52,775 bases of DNA from a virus. Shown in pieces: positions 1-7,810 of this stretch; position 1 is the first letter of the stretch, and each line of letters opens with the position of its first letter. Under the pieces are notes generated by a model, which was not told the origin of the DNA, ran no database searches, and saw only the letters and a program-made list of their open reading frames with translations. The translations under genes and the position numbers were made by a program. The stretch is taken from positions 1-52,775 of IMG/VR virus record IMGVR_UViG_3300042569_001606, one strand, 5' to 3'.

Positions 1-11
1 GCGACCCGCCG

Positions 12-42
12 ACCGTAACCCGCATTCGCAAAAAAAGGAAAG
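12..42 (-). promoter_or_regulatory. Conserved leftward promoter-like element P1
   Basis: Read on the minus strand this is CTTTCC, a T-run, TGCGAA, then TTACGGT. The same 30-31 bp layout recurs at 48522-48552, 46310-46340 (both leftward) and 18296-18325 (rightward). The TACGGT end fits a -10 box of TAnnnT form, and the GGGAT leader hairpin of the downstream gene (52639-52653) begins 6 bases further on, at the expected transcript start. It would drive the leftward operon 52623 to 48559. It is duplicated at 52660-52690 by the terminal repeat. TTCGCA/TGCGAA arms flank the T-run, so a protein operator is an alternative. Confidence 0.6.
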
Positions 43-69
43 CGCTAAATGCGAAACCGTCGACTGACG

Positions 70-108
70 GCCTGATCTGCTGCGCTTGCGTTCAGGCTTT
101 TCTTTTTT
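70..108 (+). terminator. Rightward intrinsic terminator or attenuator in the leader
   Basis: GCCTGA at 70-75 pairs with TCAGGC at 92-97, followed at once by a T-rich tract (98-108). This is a rho-independent terminator reading rightward, yet no rightward gene lies between it and the divergent leftward promoter. It therefore either blocks read-through around the circle or acts as an attenuator ahead of the initiator gene at 307. Confidence 0.6.
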
Positions 109-127
109 CGGGAGGTGGAGGAAGCTG

Positions 128-306
128 CCGGTGTCGGCCCCATAAACGACGAACCCCACCGGGGGGTTCGGTGGGGTCGACGGGCATCAGCAGCAGTGCG
201 AAGGGCGGGAATCCTTTGCCGCTGATGCCTCCCAAAAGGAGCAGGGCTGGGTGCATCCTAGTCCCTGCTCCCCAACGCGATCAACCCCAGATCGCATGAG
301 GGCCGC
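128..306 (+). promoter_or_regulatory. Multi-hairpin leader upstream of the initiator gene
   Basis: No gene is visible here; the stretch is nearly continuous stem-loops. CGAACCCC (150-157) pairs with 163-170, or alternatively 153-161 pairs with 169-177; both stems are perfect and mutually exclusive. GGCATCAGC (183-191) pairs with 221-229. GGAGCAGGG (238-246) pairs with 263-271 and continues inside through 247-251/257-261 to a TGCAT loop with one bulged T. GCGATC (277-282) pairs with 290-295. The ribosome site GAGGG (298-302) follows, just before ATG 307. It could be a structured 5' leader controlling the initiator, a small RNA, or part of a replication origin. Confidence 0.6.
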
Positions 307-1692
307 ATGGCCAGTTCTGAGCCGTTTCAGATGCTCCCGAATCGCCTGCTAGATACCGTCGCCGATCCCGGCGCGGTCTGGGCGTATCTTTGGTGTCGTC
401 GATTCTCCAACTGGAAGAGTGGAGGGTTGACCAAGACCACAACCGAGATCGCCCAGCTTATGGGCATCACCCAGAGGACGCTGGCCAAATACTTGAAGAC
501 CCTCCAGACCACGGGCTGGATGGTTCTCGATGGGCTCCCAGGCCAGCAGTTCTGGAGGATCATCCCACCCGGAGCCCAGCTGGTCAGGTCGGCGCCTGAC
601 GCAGTTTTTCAGGGGGTCGTTTTTGAGAAGCCTTCCAAAACGGCTTCCCAGAGCCCTCTTTTGCGCGTTCCCGACTTCGCGGCTCTATCTGATCCGGGAT
701 CTGATCCGGAATCTGATCCGGATCTGCTTGGGGTGGTGGGATCTCCTGTAGGCCAGTGCTCTACGGATCTCGATCCTGCTCTCTATCCGGAGGGGGGTCC
801 GGGGGGAACCACGCCCCAGGGGGTGAAAAACCGCGCACCCCCTCCCCCTGAAAAACCGAGCACACCCCCTGAAAACTTGAGCGTGGAGGCGATCGAACGC
901 GGCGACTGGGAAGAGGCCCGCCCGCAGAACGCCAACGCCTTGGCCATCGCGCTGCGCCAGGTCTGGATCGATGAGGTCTGGACCGCATGGGCAGGCGGCG
1001 GGGAGCCCCCCACACGCGGCGTGGGCTCCGACCTCGTGGAGATCCACAAGGCCCTCAAGGACGGCGCAACCCCACGCGGCATCGTCGACGCCTTCCGTGG
1101 CGTCAGCGGCCACCCATGGTTCGCGGCGACCCTCGCCAAAGGAGCCCCGGCGACGGCGCTGCGGGTCATCCTGCACACCAACGCGGGCAAGCTGTACGAA
1201 GAGCTGGCCGCGATCGGGCGCAAACGCCGGGGCCAAGGCGTCGCGGCGGACCGGAACGCTGCCGAGTCCGCTTGGGTCAGCCTGTACGCCTCTGCATTCG
1301 AGGTTCTGGCCAAGGGCAAGCGGAGGGCGCCGACCAGCTACGAAGCCCAGCGGTGGGGCCGTACAGGCTGTTGGGATGTGGTTGAAGTCTCAGACGGCCC
1401 TGGCGGCGTGGTGCCGGTCTACGGTCCGGCTGAGCGGAAGGGGTTCACGTGGGCGGAGATCGCCCGCGTCGATGCGGCGATCAGGTCCATGTCGCTGGCG
1501 GCGGGAAACGTCGCGGCTGGGCGGATTGCCTCGGATCAGGTGCTGGAGCAGTTCGGCACCGTAGGAGGTCAGATCGCCGGTGCGATGCAGCGGCGGGTGG
1601 TGTCGGAGTTCAAGGCGTTTGGGGAGCAGATCGCAGCAGTGGTTGCCGTGGTCGCAGCGCGCCAGTCTCAGCAAGAGCAGGAGCAGGTCTGA
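307..1692 (+). CDS. Replication initiator-like protein with N-terminal helix-turn-helix
   Basis: A 461-residue protein. Residues about 20-85 form a winged helix-turn-helix (TTTEIAQLMGITQRTLAKYLKTL) of the type found in phage and plasmid replication initiators. The middle, about 110-200, is low-complexity and rich in Asp, Ser, Pro and Gly, and the C-terminal half is an unassigned alpha-helical region. The gene lies directly before the primase-helicase, with its stop overlapping that ATG, which is where lambda-like phages place their initiator or helicase loader. Three perfect 11-bp repeats lie inside the gene (687-721), as iterons do in lambda O. The start follows GAGGG. The assignment rests on fold and position; a DnaD/DnaT-type helicase loader is the main alternative. 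Confidence 0.6.
   Translation: MASSEPFQMLPNRLLDTVADPGAVWAYLWCRRFSNWKSGGLTKTTTEIAQLMGITQRTLAKYLKTLQTTGWMVLDGLPGQQFWRIIPPGAQLVRSAPDAVFQGVVFEKPSKTASQSPLLRVPDFAALSDPGSDPESDPDLLGVVGSPVGQCSTDLDPALYPEGGPGGTTPQGVKNRAPPPPEKPSTPPENLSVEAIERGDWEEARPQNANALAIALRQVWIDEVWTAWAGGGEPPTRGVGSDLVEIHKALKDGATPRGIVDAFRGVSGHPWFAATLAKGAPATALRVILHTNAGKLYEELAAIGRKRRGQGVAADRNAAESAWVSLYASAFEVLAKGKRRAPTSYEAQRWGRTGCWDVVEVSDGPGGVVPVYGPAERKGFTWAEIARVDAAIRSMSLAAGNVAAGRIASDQVLEQFGTVGGQIAGAMQRRVVSEFKAFGEQIAAVVAVVAARQSQQEQEQV
687..721. repeat. Iteron-like tandem repeats inside the initiator gene
   Basis: The 11-mer ATCTGATCCGG occurs perfectly at 687-697, 699-709 and 711-721, with a 12-bp period, and a partial ATCTG follows at 722-726. 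It encodes a Ser-Asp-Pro repeat. Because 12 bp is also four codons, the repeat may serve only the protein. However, exact conservation of wobble positions, location inside the putative initiator gene and the comparatively AT-rich flank (603-660) match the lambda-type origin arrangement. Confidence 0.45.
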
Positions 1693-3704
1693 TGAAAAAG
1701 TTTGGAGCAGCAGAACGTGATCCGCCGACGTCGTCGGAGATCGAACGCGTCGTGGGTATGGGCTTGCGCATCAAGCGCCGCGTCAAGGAGAGCAGCGGCG
1801 TCCATGTGCTGGCGGACTGCCCGTTCAACGGGTGCAAGCAGCACCTCTACGTCAACGTGGAGAGCGGCCTGTGGGACTGCAAGAAGTGCGAGGAATCCGG
1901 CAACATCTGGCGCCTGGCCGATCACCTCGGCATCCGCCTGCGCGACAGCCAACCACGGATCGTGAAGCAGGTCGGTAGCGCGCTGGTTGCTGGCGCACGG
2001 GCCAAGGCCAACCGAGTCGTCACCAACGCCAAGGGCATCGACCTCGCAGGCGTGCAGTCAGCGTGCGATCGCCTCTTTGCCGAAGACGACAAGGCCGGCG
2101 CTCGTGTTGGTGAGTACCTGCGCAAGGTTCGCGGGCTCGACGACGACACGATCCGCCGCTTCCAACTCGGCGTCACGTGGATCAAGGAACGCGACTGCAA
2201 GCCGGAGCTGGCGGTGGGAATCCCCTACCTCGACGGCGACAAAGTCCCGCTGATGAAGATCCGCAACCTCGAAACCCAGAAGGACCTGCGGAAGTTCCGC
2301 CGCACCGCTGGCGGCTACTCCGGCCTGTTCAACGCGGCGGGCATCAAGGGGTGCCGACAGGTCGTGCTCGTCGAGGGCGAGCTGGACGCGATCAGCCTCT
2401 GGCAACTCGGCATCCACAACGTGGCCAGCACGAGCCTCGGCGCCAAGAAGACGATCCCGGAGGAGTGGCTGGACGCCCTCGCCGACGTCGAGGACATCGT
2501 GCTTTGGTACGACGGCGACGACAAAGGGCAGGAGGCAGCCGGCGCCCTCGTCGACCAGCTCGGCAGCTACCGTTGTCGGGTGGCCTCGATGCCCGCTGGC
2601 GTGGAGGCCAAGGACGCCAACGACTTGCTCGTGAAGGTGGGCGGCGACGAAGCCGCCGAGCTGGCGCGCAAGGCCGTCGATGCAGCGCTGGGGCTGACCA
2701 ACGGCAACGTCACGACACCCGGAACCTTCGCCGACGCCCTCGAAGCGGAGATCATGGGCGGCGACAGCTCGCTGGGCATCTCGACGGGCTGGCCCTCGGT
2801 CGACCGGCTCATGCGCGGCGTTCGCATGGGTGAGCTCACACTGGTCACCGGCCACACGAACGCGGGCAAGACCTCGTGGGTGCTCCGCCTGCTGCGCAAC
2901 CTCGCACGCCAGGGCTACCCGGTGATGGCCTCGGCGCTGGAGAACGGCCCCGTGGCGATCGCTCGCAAGGTGTTCCAGAGCGAGTTTGGCCGCCCGATCT
3001 CGTCGATCCGCACCGACGAGGATCGCCGGATCGCAATGGGTGCGCTGGCTCAGCTCGACCGCGATCCGCTGTACCTGCTCGACCTCTACGGCAAGCACCC
3101 GCTGGCCAAGATCGTCGACGCCATGACCTACGCCCGCCACCGCCTCGGGGTGCGCTACTTCGGGCTGGACCACCTGCACTTCCTCGGCAAGAGCGATGCG
3201 CGGCAGGAGACGCTGGACCACCTCGACGAAGTGCTGTCGACGCTGACGGAGCTGACGCGCAAGCTGAACATCCACATCTTCCTGATCGCGCACCCCAAGG
3301 GCACCGTTGCCGCCGACACGATCCCCGACGGTGACAGCATCAAGGGCACGTCGTCGGCAAAGCAGACCGCCGACAACGGCGTGACGGTGTTCCGTTCCGT
3401 CGACGTCGCAGGCGATGCGAGCGCCAAGAAGATGAAGATCAAGGACAGCGTGGGCCGCAAGATTGAGATCGAGCTGCAACCCCGCGACGTGCTGATCTCG
3501 GTGTGGAAGGCCCGCCACGACGAAGCCGGCGAGGGCTCCGCCGTTTTGGAGTTCGACCGCCGCAATCTGTGCTACAACGAGAAAGAAGGGACGCGGGATG
3601 CGTCTCACGAGGAGTCCGATGCCAACACCCAAAAAACCGTCGATCAAACAACCCAAGACCTCTGGGGCGCGTCGTCGAAAACAGACGATCCTTTCGCCAG
3701 CTGA
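1692..3704 (+). CDS. Bifunctional DNA primase-helicase (T7 gp4-like architecture)
   Basis: A 670-residue protein. It would synthesise RNA primers and unwind the replication fork. An N-terminal zinc site is formed by Cys43, Cys48, Cys63 and Cys66. A TOPRIM primase core follows, with EGELDA at about 228-233 and YDGDD at 273-277. A RecA-like hexameric helicase domain carries Walker A GHTNAGKTS (387-395) and a Walker B-like LDHLHF around 493. The ATG at 1692 overlaps the upstream TGA by one base; a longer in-frame reading upstream would overlap the initiator gene and lacks domain content. Its 3' end overlaps the RuvC-like gene. No phage DNA polymerase is recognisable, so it probably loads the host polymerase. 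Confidence 0.92.
   Translation: MKKFGAAERDPPTSSEIERVVGMGLRIKRRVKESSGVHVLADCPFNGCKQHLYVNVESGLWDCKKCEESGNIWRLADHLGIRLRDSQPRIVKQVGSALVAGARAKANRVVTNAKGIDLAGVQSACDRLFAEDDKAGARVGEYLRKVRGLDDDTIRRFQLGVTWIKERDCKPELAVGIPYLDGDKVPLMKIRNLETQKDLRKFRRTAGGYSGLFNAAGIKGCRQVVLVEGELDAISLWQLGIHNVASTSLGAKKTIPEEWLDALADVEDIVLWYDGDDKGQEAAGALVDQLGSYRCRVASMPAGVEAKDANDLLVKVGGDEAAELARKAVDAALGLTNGNVTTPGTFADALEAEIMGGDSSLGISTGWPSVDRLMRGVRMGELTLVTGHTNAGKTSWVLRLLRNLARQGYPVMASALENGPVAIARKVFQSEFGRPISSIRTDEDRRIAMGALAQLDRDPLYLLDLYGKHPLAKIVDAMTYARHRLGVRYFGLDHLHFLGKSDARQETLDHLDEVLSTLTELTRKLNIHIFLIAHPKGTVAADTIPDGDSIKGTSSAKQTADNGVTVFRSVDVAGDASAKKMKIKDSVGRKIEIELQPRDVLISVWKARHDEAGEGSAVLEFDRRNLCYNEKEGTRDASHEESDANTQKTVDQTTQDLWGASSKTDDPFAS
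3590..3604 (+). promoter_or_regulatory. GGGAN leader hairpin (copy 1, RuvC-like gene)
   Basis: Stem GACGC/GCGTC closes the loop GGGAT. GAGGAG follows at 3609-3614 and ATG at 3619. It lies inside the 3' end of the primase-helicase gene, so this stretch is both coding and structured. The ATG at 3598 is part of the hairpin and is not the likely start. Confidence 0.75.
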
Positions 3705-4266
3705 TGCCCTGCGGGCGCTCTTGCTCGACGAGAGCGGCCAGTGCTTGCCTTTCGTTTCCATCGATCCGTCGACGGCGTCGTTGGGGTGGTCGGTCTGGGC
3801 CGGAGGGCTCACGCACCGCATCGAGCGAAGCGGAGCCCTGCCCCGTGGATGGGCTGAGAAGGAGGCGCTGGCCCTTCTCCGCACCGCTCCTGTCGTCAAC
3901 GGCGCCGTGTGCCTGGCCCTCGTGATTGAGGACCAGTTCATGGGCCGCAACCCGGCGTCAGCGATCCGCGTCATCGAAGCGCGGATGCGTGTCGAGGTCG
4001 TGGCGCGGCTGCTCGGGTGGAAGATCGCCCGCGTGCCCGCGACGACGTGGCAGAGCGCCAAGCTGCACATCAAGGGCGAGAAGTTCCCGACACGCGGCAA
4101 GGACGCGAAGCGCGCAACCACGCATGTGCCGCCGACGGAAGTGCTCAAGGAAAGGTCGATCGCCTTGGCGCGGAAGATCGACCCTCGACTCTCCGGCGCC
4201 GACCTTGTCGACGATCAGGCCGACGCGATCGTGCTCGGTGAGTACGTGACCGAGGTGATCAAGTGA
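3619..4266 (+). CDS. RuvC-like Holliday junction resolvase / RNase H-fold nuclease
   Basis: A 215-residue protein. It shows the RuvC pattern: a first acidic residue in a strand (FVSIDPSTASLGWSVW), a second in VIEDQFMGRNP, and a C-terminal DLVDDQADAIVLGEY supplying the last acidic pair. Such enzymes resolve branched DNA from replication and recombination before packaging. Start choice: ATG 3619 follows the conserved GGGAT hairpin and GAGGAG; ATG 3598 would add seven residues but lies within the hairpin. The gene overlaps the primase-helicase by 86 bases and the next gene by four (GTGA). Basic N-terminus, probably DNA-contacting. Confidence 0.82.
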   Translation: MPTPKKPSIKQPKTSGARRRKQTILSPADALRALLLDESGQCLPFVSIDPSTASLGWSVWAGGLTHRIERSGALPRGWAEKEALALLRTAPVVNGAVCLALVIEDQFMGRNPASAIRVIEARMRVEVVARLLGWKIARVPATTWQSAKLHIKGEKFPTRGKDAKRATTHVPPTEVLKERSIALARKIDPRLSGADLVDDQADAIVLGEYVTEVIK

Positions 4267-5060
4267 TTCCCACGCAGGCGAATCCGTGGGAGTTGCTGGC
4301 GGGGCGGAGCGAGAGGGTGATGGCGAAGGCGCTGGCCGATGCTGGCGTCGTGCTGGACGCGCTGATCACCGATCCGCCGTACAGCCACCGCACGCACAGC
4401 GGCAACCAAGCTGCGGTCTACGCCGACGGAGCAGGCGACCGGCGCAAGATCGCATACGACCACTGGGAGCGCCGCCACGTCGCCGCATTCGTGAGGCGCT
4501 GGCACCCGCTGTGTCGAGGTTGGTTCGTCGCCCTGACCGACCACGTACTGGCCCCGGTCTGGGAGAAGGAGCTGGAGCGCGCAGGCCGCTACGTCTTCGC
4601 CAACATCCCGGTCGTGATCCCAGGGATGACGGTGCGCACGAGCGGAGATGGCCACAGCACCGAGAGCGTTTGGTGCATCGCTGCTCGCCCACGCACGAAA
4701 GGGTTCGCCTCGTGGGGCACCCTTCCCGGCTGGTACAAGAGCACCGGGCGCGATGGGTGGTCGCGGCAGATGGGATCCAAACCGCTCGACGTGATGGGCG
4801 CGATCTTGCGCGACCACAGCCGCATCGGTGACCTCGTCGGCGACCCCTGCGCAGGCGGAGGTACGACGGTGTTGGCGGCGGTGCTCAACGGACGGCGCGG
4901 CATCGGGTGCGACATGGACAAGGCGCTTGTCGCCGAGGCCAGAGAGGCGATCGCACGCCGCGCTCAACCTTCACTTCTCGCTTCCATCGCTGAGTCGATC
5001 CGGACAAAGCAGGAGGGCGAGGCATTCGCGGCAGCCGAGCAGGCACCGCTTTTCGAGTAA
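4263..5060 (+). CDS. DNA N4-cytosine / N6-adenine methyltransferase
   Basis: A 265-residue SAM-dependent methyltransferase. The catalytic DPPY lies near residue 38 (ITDPPYSHR) and the SAM-binding DPCAGGGTT near 197, so the order is catalytic motif first, as in the beta-type N4/N6 enzymes. No restriction endonuclease partner is adjacent, so it is probably an orphan enzyme that protects phage DNA or marks it. GTG start overlapping the previous stop (GTGA) with GAGGTG upstream. DPPY allows either N6-A or N4-C, and the sequence does not decide between them. Confidence 0.88.
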   Translation: MIPTQANPWELLAGRSERVMAKALADAGVVLDALITDPPYSHRTHSGNQAAVYADGAGDRRKIAYDHWERRHVAAFVRRWHPLCRGWFVALTDHVLAPVWEKELERAGRYVFANIPVVIPGMTVRTSGDGHSTESVWCIAARPRTKGFASWGTLPGWYKSTGRDGWSRQMGSKPLDVMGAILRDHSRIGDLVGDPCAGGGTTVLAAVLNGRRGIGCDMDKALVAEAREAIARRAQPSLLASIAESIRTKQEGEAFAAAEQAPLFE

Positions 5061-5071
5061 CGGAGACGACG

Positions 5072-5947
5072 ATGGCAACGATCCAGAAGCAACCCGTCAG
5101 CCTGCGCGCATTCGCGCCACTCAAGACCCATTTTGCAGCGCTGAACGGCGGCAAAGCACAGCCCGTGATGACGGTGCGCATCCCGCTTGAACTCGACGCC
5201 ACCGACGAGGTGTTGAAGGCCGACCCGTGGCGCCACCTGTTCCCCTTTGCGGCAGAGACGATGTCCCTGATCGCAGGACGGGAGGGTGACGAGAAACGCG
5301 GCACCGACATCACCGCTCGTGGCTCGGTGACCGATCTTCATGTCGAGCTGTTCGATGGCGAGATCGACGACAAGCCGGCGTTCAACTTCCAGAGCGCCGT
5401 CGTTGCGGGCAAGCCGCGCCTGGCGATCGACGAAGACGGCAAAGGCGTGATCCACCTCAAGGTCAAGGCCGTGCTGAGCAAGCGCGATTTTGGCGAGCTG
5501 GGCCCGTACATCGACGCATCGCTGTTCTGCTCGCTCACGACGGCGCAGCGCACGATCGACGAGCAGATCGCCGAGAACAAGGCAGCCGCCGAGGGCAACG
5601 CGACGATCCCCGAGAAGAAGCAGAAGCCGCCGAAGGAGGAACGCTGGGTGTCGCCGCTCGACAGCAAAGAGGGATCGATCGCCTACGTGTTCACGACGGA
5701 CGCCGACGCCTTCGTGAAGTCGGCGTTGTCGCTGCACACTGATTTGCGGGAGGCCCAGATCGTTGAGGCAGCCCGCAAGATCGCACGCGTGAGCGCAGGT
5801 CTTCAGGCACGCCGTGTGAGCGTGAGCCTCGACAACGTCAAAGATGTCGTCGACACGCTGGTTGGTCCTTCGATCGTGAAAGACCTCGAAGCGTTCAAGG
5901 CGGAGAAGGCCGCGCAGGCGGCGCAGGGCAGTGGCGCGGCAGAGTGA
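5072..5947 (+). CDS. Hypothetical early protein
   Basis: A 291-residue soluble protein I do not recognise. The N-terminal 150 residues look like mixed beta structure. A lysine/glutamate-rich linker (about 165-190) and a C-terminal helical segment ending in an Ala/Gln-rich tail follow. It has no signal peptide or membrane segment and no catalytic motif I can name. A clean ribosome site (GGAGACG) precedes ATG 5072. It lies between the methyltransferase and a leader-hairpin gene in the replication arm, suggesting a DNA-metabolism role, but that is inference only. Confidence 0.8.
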   Translation: MATIQKQPVSLRAFAPLKTHFAALNGGKAQPVMTVRIPLELDATDEVLKADPWRHLFPFAAETMSLIAGREGDEKRGTDITARGSVTDLHVELFDGEIDDKPAFNFQSAVVAGKPRLAIDEDGKGVIHLKVKAVLSKRDFGELGPYIDASLFCSLTTAQRTIDEQIAENKAAAEGNATIPEKKQKPPKEERWVSPLDSKEGSIAYVFTTDADAFVKSALSLHTDLREAQIVEAARKIARVSAGLQARRVSVSLDNVKDVVDTLVGPSIVKDLEAFKAEKAAQAAQGSGAAE

Positions 5948-5957
5948 TCGTTGTCGT

Positions 5958-5974
5958 CGCTGCGGGATGCAGCG
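5958..5974 (+). promoter_or_regulatory. GGGAN leader hairpin (copy 2)
   Basis: Stem CGCTGC/GCAGCG (6 bp) with loop GGGAT, then GAGGAG at 5978-5983 and a GTG start at 5990 with six-base spacing. No copy of the 30-bp promoter element precedes it, so it is probably an intra-operon copy. Confidence 0.75.
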
Positions 5975-5989
5975 CATGAGGAGCAAGCG

Positions 5990-6460
5990 GTGGACGAAGT
6001 AGCGGCGACAGCATGGGCGGGAGCGGTGAAGATGGCGGCGCGATCGAAGGATCGCCGTGGCCTTGTCTCCGCTCTCGTCTTTCACGAAGGGCAGAGCTAC
6101 CGCGTCGAGGTCGCAGCGATGTACGTCGAGCCCGACAACTACGACCACCGGGCCAAGATTCCGAGCCCCTATAACGTCGCCACACGCTGGCAGCTCGTTG
6201 TGCGGCTGGACCTCGAAGGCGCGGCGCGGACCAAGAGCCCGACAGACGACACGGCCATTCTGGGTGTGCTCTCGCAGGTGCAGGCCGCGATCACGGTGCT
6301 CTTCGAGCCCGGTCAGGTGCCTGGCCTCAAGGCAACGTTCGCGCGGACCAAAGCGCAGCTCGCATACGAAACGTGGCGCGGCGGCGACGTCGGCGGCGCA
6401 ACGTGGGTGGTCCGCAAGGGCCGCTGGGTTTCTCTCCACAGCGCACTGATTCAATGGTGA
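5990..6460 (+). CDS. Hypothetical early protein
   Basis: A 156-residue protein of unknown function with central beta strands (SYRVEVAAMYV, WQLVVRLDLEG). The GTG at 5990 is chosen because it sits six bases after the GAGGAG of the conserved hairpin leader; an upstream in-frame TTG at 5951 would translate through the hairpin. The next gene starts seven bases downstream. Confidence 0.75.
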   Translation: MDEVAATAWAGAVKMAARSKDRRGLVSALVFHEGQSYRVEVAAMYVEPDNYDHRAKIPSPYNVATRWQLVVRLDLEGAARTKSPTDDTAILGVLSQVQAAITVLFEPGQVPGLKATFARTKAQLAYETWRGGDVGGATWVVRKGRWVSLHSALIQW

Positions 6461-6467
6461 GGGTGTG

Positions 6468-6956
6468 ATGCTTTTTTCGGAAGTGTTGATGGCGTCATCC
6501 GTCGAGGATGGCGAAGTGATGGAAGACGGGCGCCCTGTGCGCCTGCGCGTGATTCTCCAGCGGCGTTGGGGCTGGCCACGAGCGGCGGCGAACGCGGCGG
6601 CGGAGATCCTGCGAGCGAGGGCCGCACCGGGCCGTGCCGTCGTTCACCTCGTCGGGGCGGAGCGAATGCAGCAGCAACAAGAGCTGCTGCGCAGCCACCC
6701 CGACCTCGTGACCGGGCTCTGCGAAGGACTCGCACGCGGCAAGGTGCACACCGACGAGCACGAAGCCGGCTTGCGTATCCGCCGCATCGAGCTGTCGCTG
6801 TCGCACACGGTCCACAATCTCGGGCTCGTGAGCGACATCCTGGCCTTGCTCGAACAGCGGTTTGGCTCCGAGCTGGCCGACGTCGTGATCACCCCTCACG
6901 GCGCGGGCACCAACCCTGCGGTCGCGATCGCCGTATCGCTGACGGATGACCAGTGA
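6468..6956 (+). CDS. Hypothetical early protein
   Basis: A 162-residue soluble protein with no recognised domain. It contains a basic helical middle section and a hydrophobic C-terminal beta-like section. GTG (6465) and ATG (6468) are consecutive; ATG is taken as the start because GAGGG lies just upstream. Overlaps the next gene by four bases, indicating translational coupling. Confidence 0.72.
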   Translation: MLFSEVLMASSVEDGEVMEDGRPVRLRVILQRRWGWPRAAANAAAEILRARAAPGRAVVHLVGAERMQQQQELLRSHPDLVTGLCEGLARGKVHTDEHEAGLRIRRIELSLSHTVHNLGLVSDILALLEQRFGSELADVVITPHGAGTNPAVAIAVSLTDDQ

Positions 6957-7231
6957 CCGAGGCGCCGGTGGTCCCGTGGATCCTCGGCACGAGGCTGGCG
7001 CTTGCGAGGGCGCTGGCTCTCGTCGTCGCCGAGGAACGCAAGCTGTGCTGGGGTCGGATGACCCCGGCACAGCGCGATCGGCTCGTGGCAGAAGCAGAGC
7101 GCCGCGTGCAACGCTGGGTGGCGGAGGGTGCTGCGCGCACCTTCCTGTCGGAATGGAGAGAGCCCCTTGTTGAAGCGAACACCGATGAAGCGGTCGACGA
7201 AGCCGATGGCTCGACGGAGCAAGAAGGCTGA
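6953..7231 (+). CDS. Hypothetical small protein
   Basis: 92 residues, GTG start overlapping the previous stop. Helical throughout, with a strongly acidic C-terminus (EANTDEAVDEADGSTEQEG). No domain recognised. Its 3' end overlaps the HNH-like gene in another frame by about 65 bases, so one of the two starts may be later than drawn. Confidence 0.65.
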   Translation: MTEAPVVPWILGTRLALARALALVVAEERKLCWGRMTPAQRDRLVAEAERRVQRWVAEGAARTFLSEWREPLVEANTDEAVDEADGSTEQEG

Positions 7232-7529
7232 AGCGCGATACGCCGGCACCGACGGCAAGGGCGAAGGCCGACGCGACTTCGTGCGGCGCATTCTCGATGA
7301 GCGCCCGGAGTGCGAGGTGGCCTTGCCGCAATGGTGCGACCGCCAAGCGACCGAGGTGCACGAGAAGTTGCGCCGCTCCGCAGGCGGCAACATCACCGAC
7401 GACGCCAACGTGCTTGCGGTCTGCCACTGGTGCCATCAGTGGGTGCACGCCAACCCCGCGATGAGCATGAAAAAGGGCTGGCTGCTGTCGAGATACGACG
7501 GCGACGACGAGGTGGAAGCGTGCGACTGA
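7167..7529 (+). CDS. HNH-type nuclease-like protein
   Basis: About 120 residues. After a basic, Lys/Arg-rich N-terminus (LKRTPMKRSTKPM, typical of small phage HNH proteins), the core has a first Cys pair (ECEVALPQWC), then EVHEKLRRSAGG, then VCHWCHQWVHANP. This is the Cys-His metal-finger frame of HNH nucleases, with the H of EVH as the candidate catalytic residue. Start is uncertain: TTG 7167 or 7170 follows GGAGAG at proper spacing, and ATG 7185 is the next option. Possible roles are nicking endonuclease, packaging helper or NinG-like recombination factor. Confidence 0.68.
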   Translation: MLKRTPMKRSTKPMARRSKKAEARYAGTDGKGEGRRDFVRRILDERPECEVALPQWCDRQATEVHEKLRRSAGGNITDDANVLAVCHWCHQWVHANPAMSMKKGWLLSRYDGDDEVEACD

Positions 7530-7801
7530 CCAGCAAGGACAGCGAGATTGCCCGCCAGTGGATCGCAGAGCGCGATCGCATCAGCGGCTCTGCGTCGTTC
7601 CTCGACGGGCGCTTTGAGCTTGCCCCCTACAAGGGCGCCGACATCTTCGTCACCGCCGACGTTGCCGAGGGCAACAAGATGCTCGCTCGTGGCATCGCCC
7701 TCGACAACGTCGCGGCGGCGCTCGCTGCCCGTGCGGTCGCGAGAGAGCACGGGGCCACGGCGACTCAGCGTGCCCTCGTGAACCTGTTTTCACTGGAGTA
7801 G
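7520..7801 (+). CDS. Hypothetical small protein
   Basis: 93 residues beginning at GTG 7520 (MRLTSKDSEIARQWIAERD), overlapping the HNH gene by ten bases with GAGGTGG upstream. Helical, no motif recognised. It ends nine bases before the first ParB-like gene. Confidence 0.68.
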   Translation: MRLTSKDSEIARQWIAERDRISGSASFLDGRFELAPYKGADIFVTADVAEGNKMLARGIALDNVAAALAARAVAREHGATATQRALVNLFSLE

Positions 7802-7810
7802 GGAGCAGCC

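Larger units (their letters stand above)
1..127. repeat. Terminal direct repeat (genome closure), copy 1
   Basis: Bases 1-127 are identical to 52649-52775, including the seven-A run. The repeat cuts through the leader hairpin of the leftward gene that ends at 52623, so it is an overlap of a circular map rather than a gene boundary. A length of exactly 127 also equals a common assembler k-mer, so it probably reflects assembly of a circular or circularly permuted genome rather than a biological terminal repeat. Confidence 0.93.

Noticed and set aside
3598-3618. ATG 3598 as the start of the RuvC-like gene (and ATG 48504 for the small acidic gene)
   Set aside because: Both ATGs are formed by the GGG-ATG-C of the conserved hairpin; the real starts follow the shared ribosome site.
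4263-5060. Restriction-modification system around the N4/N6 methyltransferase
   Set aside because: No endonuclease fold or specificity subunit is adjacent; the HNH protein at 7167 is separated by several genes and lacks restriction enzyme features.
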